Positions 34,087-41,850 of a stretch of 64,000 bases of DNA are shown here, in pieces (position 1 is the first letter of the stretch; each line of letters opens with the position of its first letter). The position numbers and the translations under genes were made by a program. This DNA is from Chloroflexota bacterium (GTDB lineage: Bacteria; Chloroflexota; Dehalococcoidia; Bin125), in contig JAPPJZ010000008.1 of assembly GCA_028874365.1 (NCBI GenBank), positions 62,001 to 126,000 on the forward strand, given 5' to 3'. The notes beneath the pieces are model-generated. The model did no database searches and had not been told where the DNA came from. It was given only the letters and a program-made list of their open reading frames with translations.

Positions 34087-34860
34087 GTGGAGGCCTTGCT
34101 GCAGGTCAGGGAGTTGGACAAACACTTCGGCGGTCTACGGGCTTGCGATCGCGCCACGTTCGAGGTCGAACAGGGCAAGATCGCCGGGATGATCGGTCCC
34201 AACGGGGCGGGCAAGACCACTGCGTTCAACTGCGTGGCCGGCTTCCTCAAGCCTGACGGCGGCGAGGTCCGCTTCGCCGGCGAAGACGTCACCGGCCTGC
34301 CTCCGCACCGGATGTTCGACAAGGGACTGGTTCGCACCTTCCAAATCCCGCAGGAACTCGACACGATGACCGTGCTCGAAAACCTGATGCTGGCCGGCGA
34401 GCGGCAATCCGGCGAAGCGGTCTGGCGCAACTGGCTCGTGCCATGGAAGGTCCGTGCAGAAGAGGAACGGCTCGAGGCGCGGGCACACGAGGTGCTAGAA
34501 CAGACCCAGCTCGGACACCAGGCCTATCTGAGAGCGGGCGCGCTCTCGGGCGGACAACGCAAACTGCTCGAGCTGGCGAGAGCGCTGATGGCCGAGCCGC
34601 GCATGATTTTGCTCGATGAGCCAGGCGCCGGCGTGAATCCTGCCCTCGTCCGCCGTCTGGCGCAACACATTCGGGAGCTGAGCGAACGGCTCGGGCTCTC
34701 CTTCCTGATCATCGAGCACAATCTCGATTTCGTCCGGCAACTCTGCGATCCCGTCATCGTGATGGCGCAGGGACAGGTGCTCGATGTCGGTTCGGCCGAC
34801 GATGTGCTGTCCAACCCCGAAGTGCAGGCTGCGTACCTGAGCGGACAGCGAACCACATGA
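34087..34860 (+). CDS. livG: Branched-chain amino acid-type ABC transporter ATPase LivG
   Basis: A 257-residue ATPase starting at GTG 34087. Walker A GPNGAGKTT (about 38-46), signature LSGGQRKLLE, Walker B MILLDEPGAG and IIEHNLDFV H-loop are intact; GVNPALVRRL and ARTFQ-like LVRTFQIPQELDTMTVLENLMLA are characteristic of LivG. It powers import through LivH/LivM. The stop overlaps the livF start by four bases (ATGA). The operon has livG-F-H-M order; the substrate class (amino acids, amides, short organic acids or others) depends on the binding proteins encoded convergently downstream. Confidence 0.93.
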   Translation: MEALLQVRELDKHFGGLRACDRATFEVEQGKIAGMIGPNGAGKTTAFNCVAGFLKPDGGEVRFAGEDVTGLPPHRMFDKGLVRTFQIPQELDTMTVLENLMLAGERQSGEAVWRNWLVPWKVRAEEERLEARAHEVLEQTQLGHQAYLRAGALSGGQRKLLELARALMAEPRMILLDEPGAGVNPALVRRLAQHIRELSERLGLSFLIIEHNLDFVRQLCDPVIVMAQGQVLDVGSADDVLSNPEVQAAYLSGQRTT

Positions 34861-35618
34861 ACGAGCGCACGCCGTTGCTGCAGGTGGAGGAGTTCAGCGG
34901 CGGCTACGTCGACGGGATCGACATCATTCACGATGTCGCGCTCGACCTGTACCAGGACGAGATTCTCACGATCATCGGACCGAATGGGGCAGGCAAATCG
35001 ACTTTGCTGAAGGCGATCGTGGGCGCGCTGCCGTTCGAACGCGGTCGTCGTCTGTTTCAGGGCGAAGATGTGAGTGGCTGGTCGACACCGCGGATGATCG
35101 CATCGGGAGTCGGCTACGTGCCGCAGGTCGACAACGTGTTTACCTCGATGTCGATCCGCGAGAACCTGGAGATGGGCGGCTACATGCGCAAAACCGGACT
35201 CCAGGGTCGGATCGCCGAGGTACTGGCGATGTTCCCCGACCTCGAGGGCCGCCCTCGCGAACGCGCCAGCCGTCTCTCCGGTGGACAGCGTCAGATGCTG
35301 GCCATGGCCCGGGCGTTGATGCTCGATCCGGTGATGCTCTGCCTGGACGAGCCGACGGCAGCCCTCTCGCCCGCAGCGCGCGGAGAGCTGCTGGCCCGGA
35401 TCTACAACATTCACATGTCCGGCGTCGGCATCCTGATGGTCGAGCAGAACGCCACCGAAGCGCTGGTCTGGTCAGACCGGGCGGTCGTGATGGTTGATGG
35501 GGACAAGGCGCTCGAGGGGACGGGTCTGGACATGTTGACCAGCGCCGACGTCGGCAGAGCCTTCCTCGGCCAGGGCGAAGGCGAGGGCTTCACGATCGAA
35601 GAGGGAGGCCTGACATAG
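34857..35618 (+). CDS. livF: Branched-chain amino acid-type ABC transporter ATPase LivF
   Basis: A 253-residue ATPase: Walker A GPNGAGKST, VGYVPQVDNVFTSMSIRENLEMGGY (typical LivF), signature RLSGGQRQMLAMARALM, Walker B CLDEPTAALSP and the LMVEQNATEAL H-loop variant common in LivF. It overlaps livG by four bases. Its last codons carry GGGAGG (35603-35608), which serves as ribosome binding site for livH, and its TAG stop (35616-35618) overlaps the presumed livH ATA start. Confidence 0.93.
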   Translation: MNERTPLLQVEEFSGGYVDGIDIIHDVALDLYQDEILTIIGPNGAGKSTLLKAIVGALPFERGRRLFQGEDVSGWSTPRMIASGVGYVPQVDNVFTSMSIRENLEMGGYMRKTGLQGRIAEVLAMFPDLEGRPRERASRLSGGQRQMLAMARALMLDPVMLCLDEPTAALSPAARGELLARIYNIHMSGVGILMVEQNATEALVWSDRAVVMVDGDKALEGTGLDMLTSADVGRAFLGQGEGEGFTIEEGGLT

Positions 35619-36529
35619 AGATCGCGCAGCTCGTCACGATCGGGATCATCGTCGGGTCGATCATCGCGCTCGGCGCGATGGGATTGACGCTGGTCTTCGG
35701 CGTGCTCGGGATCGGGGACTTCGCCCACGGCGACAAGATGGGCTGGGGCATGTTCCTGGCCTTCTTCATTGTCTCCGCCGAAGGCGCAAATCTCGGTTTC
35801 GCCGGCGGACGCTTCGGTTCGCTGTCCTTCGGCTGGGGCTTGGTCGTCGGCCTGCTGTTCGCGATGATCGGCGTGGCCTTACTCTCGGTCATTCTGGAAC
35901 GGCTCGTGTTTCGCCGACTGCGCGCTGCGGGTGGCGGCTTCTTCGTCTTCGCCATTGCCTCGCTGGGCATCTCGATCATGCTGCGCGCCGTGATTCAGTT
36001 GATCTGGGGCCCGTCGAACTTCCGTTACACCCCGGGGATTCATCCCGCGATCGAGATCCTCGGCGGGATCAAGGTCAAGCCTGATCAGTTCTTCATTGTC
36101 GGTATCACGCTCCTGGCGGCCGTGCTGCTGTATTGGCTCTTGTATCGAACGCGATTCGGCAAGGCGATGCGAGCGACCGCAGACAATCCCGAGCTTGCCG
36201 AGGCGTCCGGGATCGAAACCAATCGTGTCCGGATCGGGACCTGGATCGTCGCCGGCATCCTGGGGGCGCTCGCCGGCGTCATGCTTGGATTGCAGGCGGA
36301 GGTCAGGTTCGATGCCGGTTTCCGACTGCTGTTGCCGCTGTTCGCTGCGGTCATCCTGGGTGGGATCGGCAACCCCTGGGGAGCCCTGATCGGCGGGCTG
36401 ACGGTGGGCATCGCTCAGGAAGTGTCGACGCAGTGGATCAACACCGGGCTCAAACCCGGAGTGCCGTTTGTGATCGTGATCGTCGTGCTGCTGTTGCGGC
36501 CGCGCGGCCTGTTCGGGCAAGTTCGGTGA
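35615..36529 (+). CDS. livH: Branched-chain amino acid-type ABC permease LivH (apparent ATA start)
   Basis: A membrane permease of 304 residues if started at ATA 35615. Homology of the LivH N-terminus (LVxxGIxxGSIxALxAMGLTLxFGVLxIxxFAHGD) begins well before the first ATG at 35678; that ATG would delete about 21 residues and half of the first membrane helix. No ATG, GTG or TTG exists in frame in the nearby upstream stretch, whereas ATA at 35615 stands six bases after GGGAGG. About eight membrane segments follow, with the coupling motif AMRATADNPELAEASGIETNRVR. Either a rare AUA start or a sequence error is implied. Confidence 0.85.
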   Translation: MEIAQLVTIGIIVGSIIALGAMGLTLVFGVLGIGDFAHGDKMGWGMFLAFFIVSAEGANLGFAGGRFGSLSFGWGLVVGLLFAMIGVALLSVILERLVFRRLRAAGGGFFVFAIASLGISIMLRAVIQLIWGPSNFRYTPGIHPAIEILGGIKVKPDQFFIVGITLLAAVLLYWLLYRTRFGKAMRATADNPELAEASGIETNRVRIGTWIVAGILGALAGVMLGLQAEVRFDAGFRLLLPLFAAVILGGIGNPWGALIGGLTVGIAQEVSTQWINTGLKPGVPFVIVIVVLLLRPRGLFGQVR

Positions 36530-36541
36530 GGGGGCGTTGAG

Positions 36542-37603
36542 GTGGAACAGCTGATCGTCACGCTGGTCACCTTTGACGGCGCCGTCAACTGGACGGTCGG
36601 TTTCCTGACGACCGTGAGCATCTTCGCGATTCTCGCGCTGGCACTGAACATCCAGTGGAGCGTGGGCATTCTCAACTTCGGCGTGGCCGCCTTCTTCATG
36701 GTCGGGGCGTACGTGTCGGCAGTGCTGACACTGCCGGCGCCCGAGGGGTTGGAGTCCTACGTCGCGGGCTGGGGCATTCCGATTCCGGTCGGCTGGCTGT
36801 TTGCCATGGTGGCCGGAGCGGTGCTGGCCGTGCTGCTCGGCATCCCGACGCTGCGGCTGCGTGATGACTTTCTCGCGATCGCCACGATTGGCGTGGCTGC
36901 GATCCTGCGCAGCATTGCCAACTCGGTCGAAGGCCTTGTCAATCGCAGCCGCGGTCTGAACGGGATCGATGGATTCCTCGAGCAGGAAGTCTCCGGCGGC
37001 GGCTACCGCTGGGTGGAACTGGCCATTGCGCTGGTCATCCTCTGCGCCGTCTACTGGTTGGTCACCCAGGCGACGGCATCCCCGTGGGGCCGCGCGCTGC
37101 GCGCGATTCGCGACAACGAGGACACGGCCAAGGCCTCGGGCAAGAACACCGTGCGCTTCCGTATGGGCGCGTTCATCCTCGGCTCGATGCTGATGGGGCT
37201 GGCCGGAGCGATCTACGCGCATCGCAGCGGGACGATCTCACCGCTGACGTTCTCCGACCTGCTGGGCACCTTCTTCGTCTGGACCATGCTGATCGTCGGC
37301 GGCAGCGGTAATCATCGAGGCGTCGTGGTCGGCGCGCTGGTCGTGGGTTTCTTCTGGTTTGGCACGCCGCTGATCCAGGAGAGCCTTCCCGATTGGCTGG
37401 GCAGCCGTGTCTTCCAGGTCCGTCAACTGCTGATCGGCCTGCTGATCGTGGCCTTCCTGCTCTGGCGACCACAGGGTCTGCTGGCGGAGCGTGATCGCGT
37501 CAGCCGATTCGTGACCGTGGGGCCCGAGAATCGTTCCACGGAGCGCGGCTCCCTGTGGCGGCGCCTGCGCGAGCGGGCGGCAACTCAGTTGCCGAGGTCG
37601 TAG
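36542..37603 (+). CDS. livM: Branched-chain amino acid-type ABC permease LivM
   Basis: A 353-residue permease from GTG 36542, 12 bases after livH. It has about nine hydrophobic segments, LALNIQWSVGILNFGVAAFFMVGAYVSA near the N-terminus, LRLRDDFLAIATIGVAAILR in the middle, the ATPase-coupling motif RALRAIRDNEDTAKASGKNTVRFR, and QLLIGLLIVAFLLWRPQGLL at the end; all are LivM traits. A basic C-terminal tail follows. Its 3' end overlaps the convergent binding-protein gene by 19 bases, so transcripts from the two halves of the locus collide here. Confidence 0.92.
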   Translation: MEQLIVTLVTFDGAVNWTVGFLTTVSIFAILALALNIQWSVGILNFGVAAFFMVGAYVSAVLTLPAPEGLESYVAGWGIPIPVGWLFAMVAGAVLAVLLGIPTLRLRDDFLAIATIGVAAILRSIANSVEGLVNRSRGLNGIDGFLEQEVSGGGYRWVELAIALVILCAVYWLVTQATASPWGRALRAIRDNEDTAKASGKNTVRFRMGAFILGSMLMGLAGAIYAHRSGTISPLTFSDLLGTFFVWTMLIVGGSGNHRGVVVGALVVGFFWFGTPLIQESLPDWLGSRVFQVRQLLIGLLIVAFLLWRPQGLLAERDRVSRFVTVGPENRSTERGSLWRRLRERAATQLPRS

Positions 37604-39030
37604 GCGATTCGGCGGGTGATCTCGATTTGTCCGTCGGCGTCGAACTGCCACACACCGATCGTGAAGCGGGTGATGTCGCCATGGTCGTCCCAGGCGAGCG
37701 AGCTCTCGACGCCCACGTAGTCGAACGGTTCTCCGTGCTCGGCGGCATGCAGTGCGTCGGCGAGTTGACTCGGGCCGAACGCGGGGCCCTCTCCGTCGGC
37801 GATGGAGCGCAAGTGGTCGCGGATTGCGGCCCCGTCGGTGGATTGGGCGCTCTGGGCGGCCAGAGCCAGAGCGATGGCTGCGTCGTAGACGGCGCGGACG
37901 TAGGTCAGCGACTTGTGCTCTGGCGCGCCCCACGCTTTGGTGTAGGTGCGCTCCCAGAAGCGGGCCGAGGGGTTGTCGGGGTTGTCGGCAGCGGCCGTGC
38001 CGATCATCCCAGCCAGAATCTCGGGACCAAGACTGCGGATCAGCGCACGGCTCTGGTCGGTGTCTCCGAACATGAAGCGGTCGAACAGTTCGAGCTCGAC
38101 CGCCTGGCTGACGCAGAGCGTTGAACCGTTGCGAAAGGTGAACAGGACGAGCGCCTGGGCGCCGTCTGCCGCAGCCTGCCGCAGTTGGTCCTCGCACGAT
38201 TCGGTGTCGACAGCGAGCGCGGCGGCGTTGAGTACGCCGTCCCAGGCCTCGCGGAACGAGTCGAACAGTCCGCGCCCCCAGGCGTCGTCGCGGTAGATCA
38301 GGCCCAGGTTGCCGTGGCCGCGTTCGCGAGCGAGCTGGGCCAGCACCGGCCCGAGGGCGCTGTCGGAGGGCACGGCGCGGAAGAAGAAGTCGCGGTCGCG
38401 AGCCTGGGACAGCGCGGGGGCAGTGGCGGACGGGCTGATCGTGGGGGTGCCGAGTGGCTCGATTACCGCCTCGATCACGGCCAACGAGGCGGCGCTGGTG
38501 TTGGGCCCGACGAATGCGTCAACACCCTCCTCTTCGACGAGGCGCCGCGCAACGGCGACAGCGAAGTCGGTGTCGAAGTTGATGTCAGCGATCACGCCGA
38601 TCACTGGGCGCCCGAAGACGCCACCGGCCTCATTGATCTGTCGAATCGCAAGCTTGAACGAGTTGCGGCGCTCATGAGCAGTGCCGCCCACGGTCTGGAT
38701 CAGGGCGATTTTGAGCGGTTCGGTCTCGGCTTCATCTCCCGACAGCGAGACAGGAGAACTGACCAACCAACGACCCGGTTCGGCGTCGGCTGGCAAGAAG
38801 CGAGCGTCCGGCAATAGTCGTTCGCTCCAACCGTCTCCGTCACGGTCGGCATGGCGCTGTTGTACTGCGACCTCGGTGCGGCCGTCGGCCAGCGGCCGGA
38901 CGGCAACCCGCACCTCGGTGTCCGCCTGGTCGCCCGGTCCGATCGCGCTGATGCGCCAGGCTCCGACACCGATGACCGCGAGCAGCACCACTGCGGCGAC
39001 GAAGCGTGTGACCGTGCTGGATACGTGCAT
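37585..39030 (-). CDS. ABC substrate-binding protein (Peripl_BP_6), signal-anchored, SBP1
   Basis: A 481-residue protein. Residues about 8-26 (TRFVAAVVLLAVIGVGAW) are a signal anchor without lipobox cysteine, unlike the three related genes upstream. About 70 extra residues precede the binding domain. The domain starts at EPLKIALIQTVGGTAHERRNSFKLAIRQINEAGGVFGRPV and has the family landmarks VDAFVGPNTSAASLAVIE, PTISPSATAPALS, NLGLIYRDDAWGRGLFDSF and DAAIALALAAQSAQ. It binds a small solute outside the membrane for the LivGFHM complex. It is the last of four minus-strand binding-protein genes and overlaps livM. Confidence 0.88.
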   Translation of the reverse strand: MHVSSTVTRFVAAVVLLAVIGVGAWRISAIGPGDQADTEVRVAVRPLADGRTEVAVQQRHADRDGDGWSERLLPDARFLPADAEPGRWLVSSPVSLSGDEAETEPLKIALIQTVGGTAHERRNSFKLAIRQINEAGGVFGRPVIGVIADINFDTDFAVAVARRLVEEEGVDAFVGPNTSAASLAVIEAVIEPLGTPTISPSATAPALSQARDRDFFFRAVPSDSALGPVLAQLARERGHGNLGLIYRDDAWGRGLFDSFREAWDGVLNAAALAVDTESCEDQLRQAAADGAQALVLFTFRNGSTLCVSQAVELELFDRFMFGDTDQSRALIRSLGPEILAGMIGTAAADNPDNPSARFWERTYTKAWGAPEHKSLTYVRAVYDAAIALALAAQSAQSTDGAAIRDHLRSIADGEGPAFGPSQLADALHAAEHGEPFDYVGVESSLAWDDHGDITRFTIGVWQFDADGQIEITRRIAYDLGN

Positions 39031-39066
39031 TCTGGTGTCCGATCAGATTGAGTCGATGTCCCGGTG

Positions 39067-40377
39067 TCACTCCCCGTAGGGAATCACGCCGGTGTCCTCG
39101 ATTGCGCCTTCGACCGTGAATCGCCAGATGCCCACGAAGCCGCGCGCGAGGTCGCCGTTCTCGTCCCACTCCAGCGACTGCGCCGCCCCCTCGTAGTCCA
39201 GGTCCTCGCCGTTCCTGGCCGCTTCCAGCCCGTCTCGAATGCTCCCGATATCAGCCAGTACGACCTGCCCCGGCGCGCCGCCGATCCGTCGCAGTTGATC
39301 GCGGATCGCCGCACCGTCGGTCGTGCCGGCCGCCTCAGCGGCCAGAGCGAAGGCAATCGTCGCATCGTAGGCCTGCTTCGTGTACGGGAAGCCGTATGGG
39401 CGCTCGTATTCGTCGATGAACGCCGACTCCCAGAGCAGGGCCGATTCTGTCCCGGGCGCCGTGCCCGGCGCCGTGCCGTGCATGCCGCCCAGGTGCTGTC
39501 CGCCGATCGCGTTAATCAGCCCGGGATTGCGGCTGGTCGGACCGAAGACGAAGCGGTCGTAGAGGCTATTCTCGATCGACTCGCGCAGGATGATCGTTCC
39601 TTCCGGCACGTAGGCGAGCATGACCAGCGCTTCGGGTTGATTCTGCAACGATTGTTGAATCTCGCTGAGATACGTCGTCTGCTGCGGCGCGACGGCAACC
39701 TTCACCACCTGTCCGCCCCACGTCTCGACGAACGCTTCGGCGAAGGAATCGGCAATGCCCTGTCCCCATGCGTCGTCGCGGTAGATCAGGCCGACGTTGG
39801 AGTAGCCCTGCTCGTTCACCAGCTGCGCCAGCGCCGGTCCCTGCACCTTGTCGTTGAGCGTGGCGCGGAAGAGGAAGTCGTTGTCGGCGGCGACGGCCAG
39901 CTGTGGCGAGGAGGAAGCCGGGGAGATCTGAGGAATGCCCGCCGGCCCGGTGATGCTTTCAGCGACGGCCAGCGAGTTGGTGCTCGAGTGGGCGCCGACG
40001 ATCACATGCGCGCCCTCGATCTCGATCATCCGCCGCGCCTCTTCCACCGCGATCGTCGGGTCGGTGTTCGTGTCGCCAATCACGAACTCCACGGGCTGAC
40101 CAAAAACGCCCCCGGCCGCATTGATGTGTTTGATCGCGAGCAGGAACCCCTCGCGCATCTCGACGCCGATCTCGGCCAGCCCCCCGGAGAGGTCGCCGAG
40201 GAAGGCGATCTTCAATGGCCCCGGTTCGCTGGACTGCTCGGTTGACTGCCGCTGCTGTTGCACATCGTCCTGCGCTTGACTACCGGCCTCAGGCTGTGGC
40301 TGCGGATCGTCGCCCCCTCCGCACGCCGCGAGAACGACAACCAGGCCGAGCACAACGGGAAGCAAGAGCCGCTGCAT
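39067..40377 (-). CDS. ABC substrate-binding lipoprotein (Peripl_BP_6), SBP2
   Basis: A 436-residue lipoprotein; lipobox VLAAC with Cys19. A Gln/Ser/Asp-rich linker (about 20-53) leads into the binding domain: GPLKIAFLGDLSGGLAEIGVEMREGFLLAIKHINAAGGVFGQPVEFVIGDTNTDP, HVIVGAHSSTNSLAVAES, GIPQISPASSSPQL, DFLFRATLNDKVQGPALAQLV, VGLIYRDDAWGQGI. An insertion with two copies of PGTA occurs near GMHGTAPGTAPGTE. Cotranscribed with its three neighbours. The ligand is unknown; sequence difference from the other modules suggests a distinct ligand. Confidence 0.9.
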   Translation of the reverse strand: MQRLLLPVVLGLVVVLAACGGGDDPQPQPEAGSQAQDDVQQQRQSTEQSSEPGPLKIAFLGDLSGGLAEIGVEMREGFLLAIKHINAAGGVFGQPVEFVIGDTNTDPTIAVEEARRMIEIEGAHVIVGAHSSTNSLAVAESITGPAGIPQISPASSSPQLAVAADNDFLFRATLNDKVQGPALAQLVNEQGYSNVGLIYRDDAWGQGIADSFAEAFVETWGGQVVKVAVAPQQTTYLSEIQQSLQNQPEALVMLAYVPEGTIILRESIENSLYDRFVFGPTSRNPGLINAIGGQHLGGMHGTAPGTAPGTESALLWESAFIDEYERPYGFPYTKQAYDATIAFALAAEAAGTTDGAAIRDQLRRIGGAPGQVVLADIGSIRDGLEAARNGEDLDYEGAAQSLEWDENGDLARGFVGIWRFTVEGAIEDTGVIPYGE

Positions 40378-40432
40378 TGGAATGCCCCGATCGATTGATA
40401 AACGTGATTGCTTGAGAGCTTATCCAAGTCTC

Positions 40433-41761
40433 TCAATCGGCGACGAACTCGAGCAACTCCACGTCCCTGATCGAACCGTCCTCGGCGAACTCCCAGACCC
40501 CGATATAGCCGTGCGTGATGTCCCCATGCTCATCCCAGTCGAGCGTGCCGGCCGCGCCCTCGTAGTCAACGTCGCCGCCGTCGGCAAGCGCCGTCAGACC
40601 CGCTGCCAGACTGTCTGGATGCGCGATCACCACGCTTCCCGGCGCAGAGCCGATGCGCCGCAACTGGTCGCGAATCGCGCCGCCGTCGGCCGATCGGGCC
40701 GCTTCGGCCGCCAGCGCCAGCGCAATGGTCGCGTCGTATGTCTCCTTCACATACGCGAGCCTTGGTAGTTCGCCGTATTCCTCCAGGTACGCGTCAGTCC
40801 AGGCGTCGGATGACGGATTCGCGGGCAGAGCGGCGACATACGTTCCCCGCATCCCGGCCAACAGTTGAGGTCCGATCGCCTCGCTGACGGCTGACGAACG
40901 CGCCGGAGCGCCGAACACGAACTGTTCGTAGTAACCAAGTTCCAGAGCTTCGCGCACAATCAGGATGGTTTCGCTGGGAAATGCGACCACGACGAGTGCC
41001 TGCGGTCCGAACTCGATCGACAGCTCAAGTTCGGCGGTGAAGCTGGTCCCACCCGGACTGACCGCGATCGCCGTCACGGTGCCCCCGAAGTGCTCCTCGA
41101 ACGCCGTCGCCATGCCGTGACCGAACGCGTCGTCCCGATAGAGCAGGCCGACGTTGTCGAACCCCTGCCGTTGCGTCAACTCGGCCAGGTGCTGTCCCTC
41201 CACCCGGTCGGCCAGGGAGACGCGGAAGAGGAAATCGTCGTCCTCCGCCACCGTGATCTGTGACGACGTGGCGACCGGCGAAATCGTCGGGATGCGTCCC
41301 GGCGCGCTGACCGATTCACTCACGGCCAGGGCCATGGCGCTCGACATCGGTCCGACGATTCCGTGGACGCGCTCGATCTCGATCAGTCGTCGAGCCTCTT
41401 CAACTGCCGTCGTCGGATCCAGCGCGGTATCGCCGCTCACGCCTTCGACCGGCATCCCCCAGACTCCGCCTGCTTCGTTGATGTGCTTGATCGCCAGCTC
41501 GAAGCCGGTACGCAGTTGTAAGCCGTACTCGGCCAGCGGCCCGGAGAAATCGAGCAAGAGACCAATCTTGAGCGGCTGCGTCGGCAGCTCGTTCGACGCC
41601 GAACCGGGAGTCGCCACGGTCCCCTGATCCGCGTGCTGGGAATCTTGTGCGGAATCTTGGTCGCAGGCAACGCCGACCAGCAGGGAAATGCAGGTCAATA
41701 CGCCAATCAAGAGGAGAAGAACCCAACCGGGCGGTCGATATCTGGGCCGGTCACAAGCCAC
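40433..41761 (-). CDS. ABC substrate-binding lipoprotein (Peripl_BP_6), SBP3
   Basis: A 442-residue lipoprotein if started at GTG 41761. An in-frame ATG at 41809 lies in the loop of a 14-bp perfect hairpin and would give an unusually long basic leader, so GTG is preferred. The lipobox is LVGVAC with Cys33. The domain begins at QPLKIGLLLDFSGPLAEYGLQLRTGFELAIKHINEAGGVWGMPVEG and has VHGIVGPMSSAMALAVSES, PTISPVATSSQITVAEDDDFLFRVSL, VGLLYRDDAFGHGMATAFEE and KETYDATIALALAAEAA. It differs from SBP2 and the double protein across the ligand pocket, so it probably recognises another solute. Confidence 0.87.
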   Translation of the reverse strand: MACDRPRYRPPGWVLLLLIGVLTCISLLVGVACDQDSAQDSQHADQGTVATPGSASNELPTQPLKIGLLLDFSGPLAEYGLQLRTGFELAIKHINEAGGVWGMPVEGVSGDTALDPTTAVEEARRLIEIERVHGIVGPMSSAMALAVSESVSAPGRIPTISPVATSSQITVAEDDDFLFRVSLADRVEGQHLAELTQRQGFDNVGLLYRDDAFGHGMATAFEEHFGGTVTAIAVSPGGTSFTAELELSIEFGPQALVVVAFPSETILIVREALELGYYEQFVFGAPARSSAVSEAIGPQLLAGMRGTYVAALPANPSSDAWTDAYLEEYGELPRLAYVKETYDATIALALAAEAARSADGGAIRDQLRRIGSAPGSVVIAHPDSLAAGLTALADGGDVDYEGAAGTLDWDEHGDITHGYIGVWEFAEDGSIRDVELLEFVAD

Positions 41762-41793
41762 GTCTGCGGCTCTCCGTCGATCGCTGGCATTCG

Positions 41794-41826
41794 CCCGAGC
41801 GCAGCGCATGGAGCGCTGCGCTCGGG
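41794..41826. other. Perfect 14-bp intercistronic hairpin between binding-protein genes
   Basis: CCCGAGCGCAGCGC (41794-41807) and GCGCTGCGCTCGGG (41813-41826) are exact reverse complements with a five-base loop. It lies 25 bases after the stop of the double binding-protein gene and before the SBP3 start. It has no T-run, so it is more likely a 3' stabiliser or attenuator, like REP elements after periplasmic binding protein genes, giving more of the upstream product. Confidence 0.65.
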
Positions 41827-41850
41827 TGCTCCGAAGCGTCGGAATCGAGC

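Noticed and set aside
35879-37222. A 447-codon minus-strand open frame opposite livH and livM
   Set aside because: Composition is dominated by Gln, His, Asp and Arg with no recognisable motif, while the plus strand encodes clear permeases.
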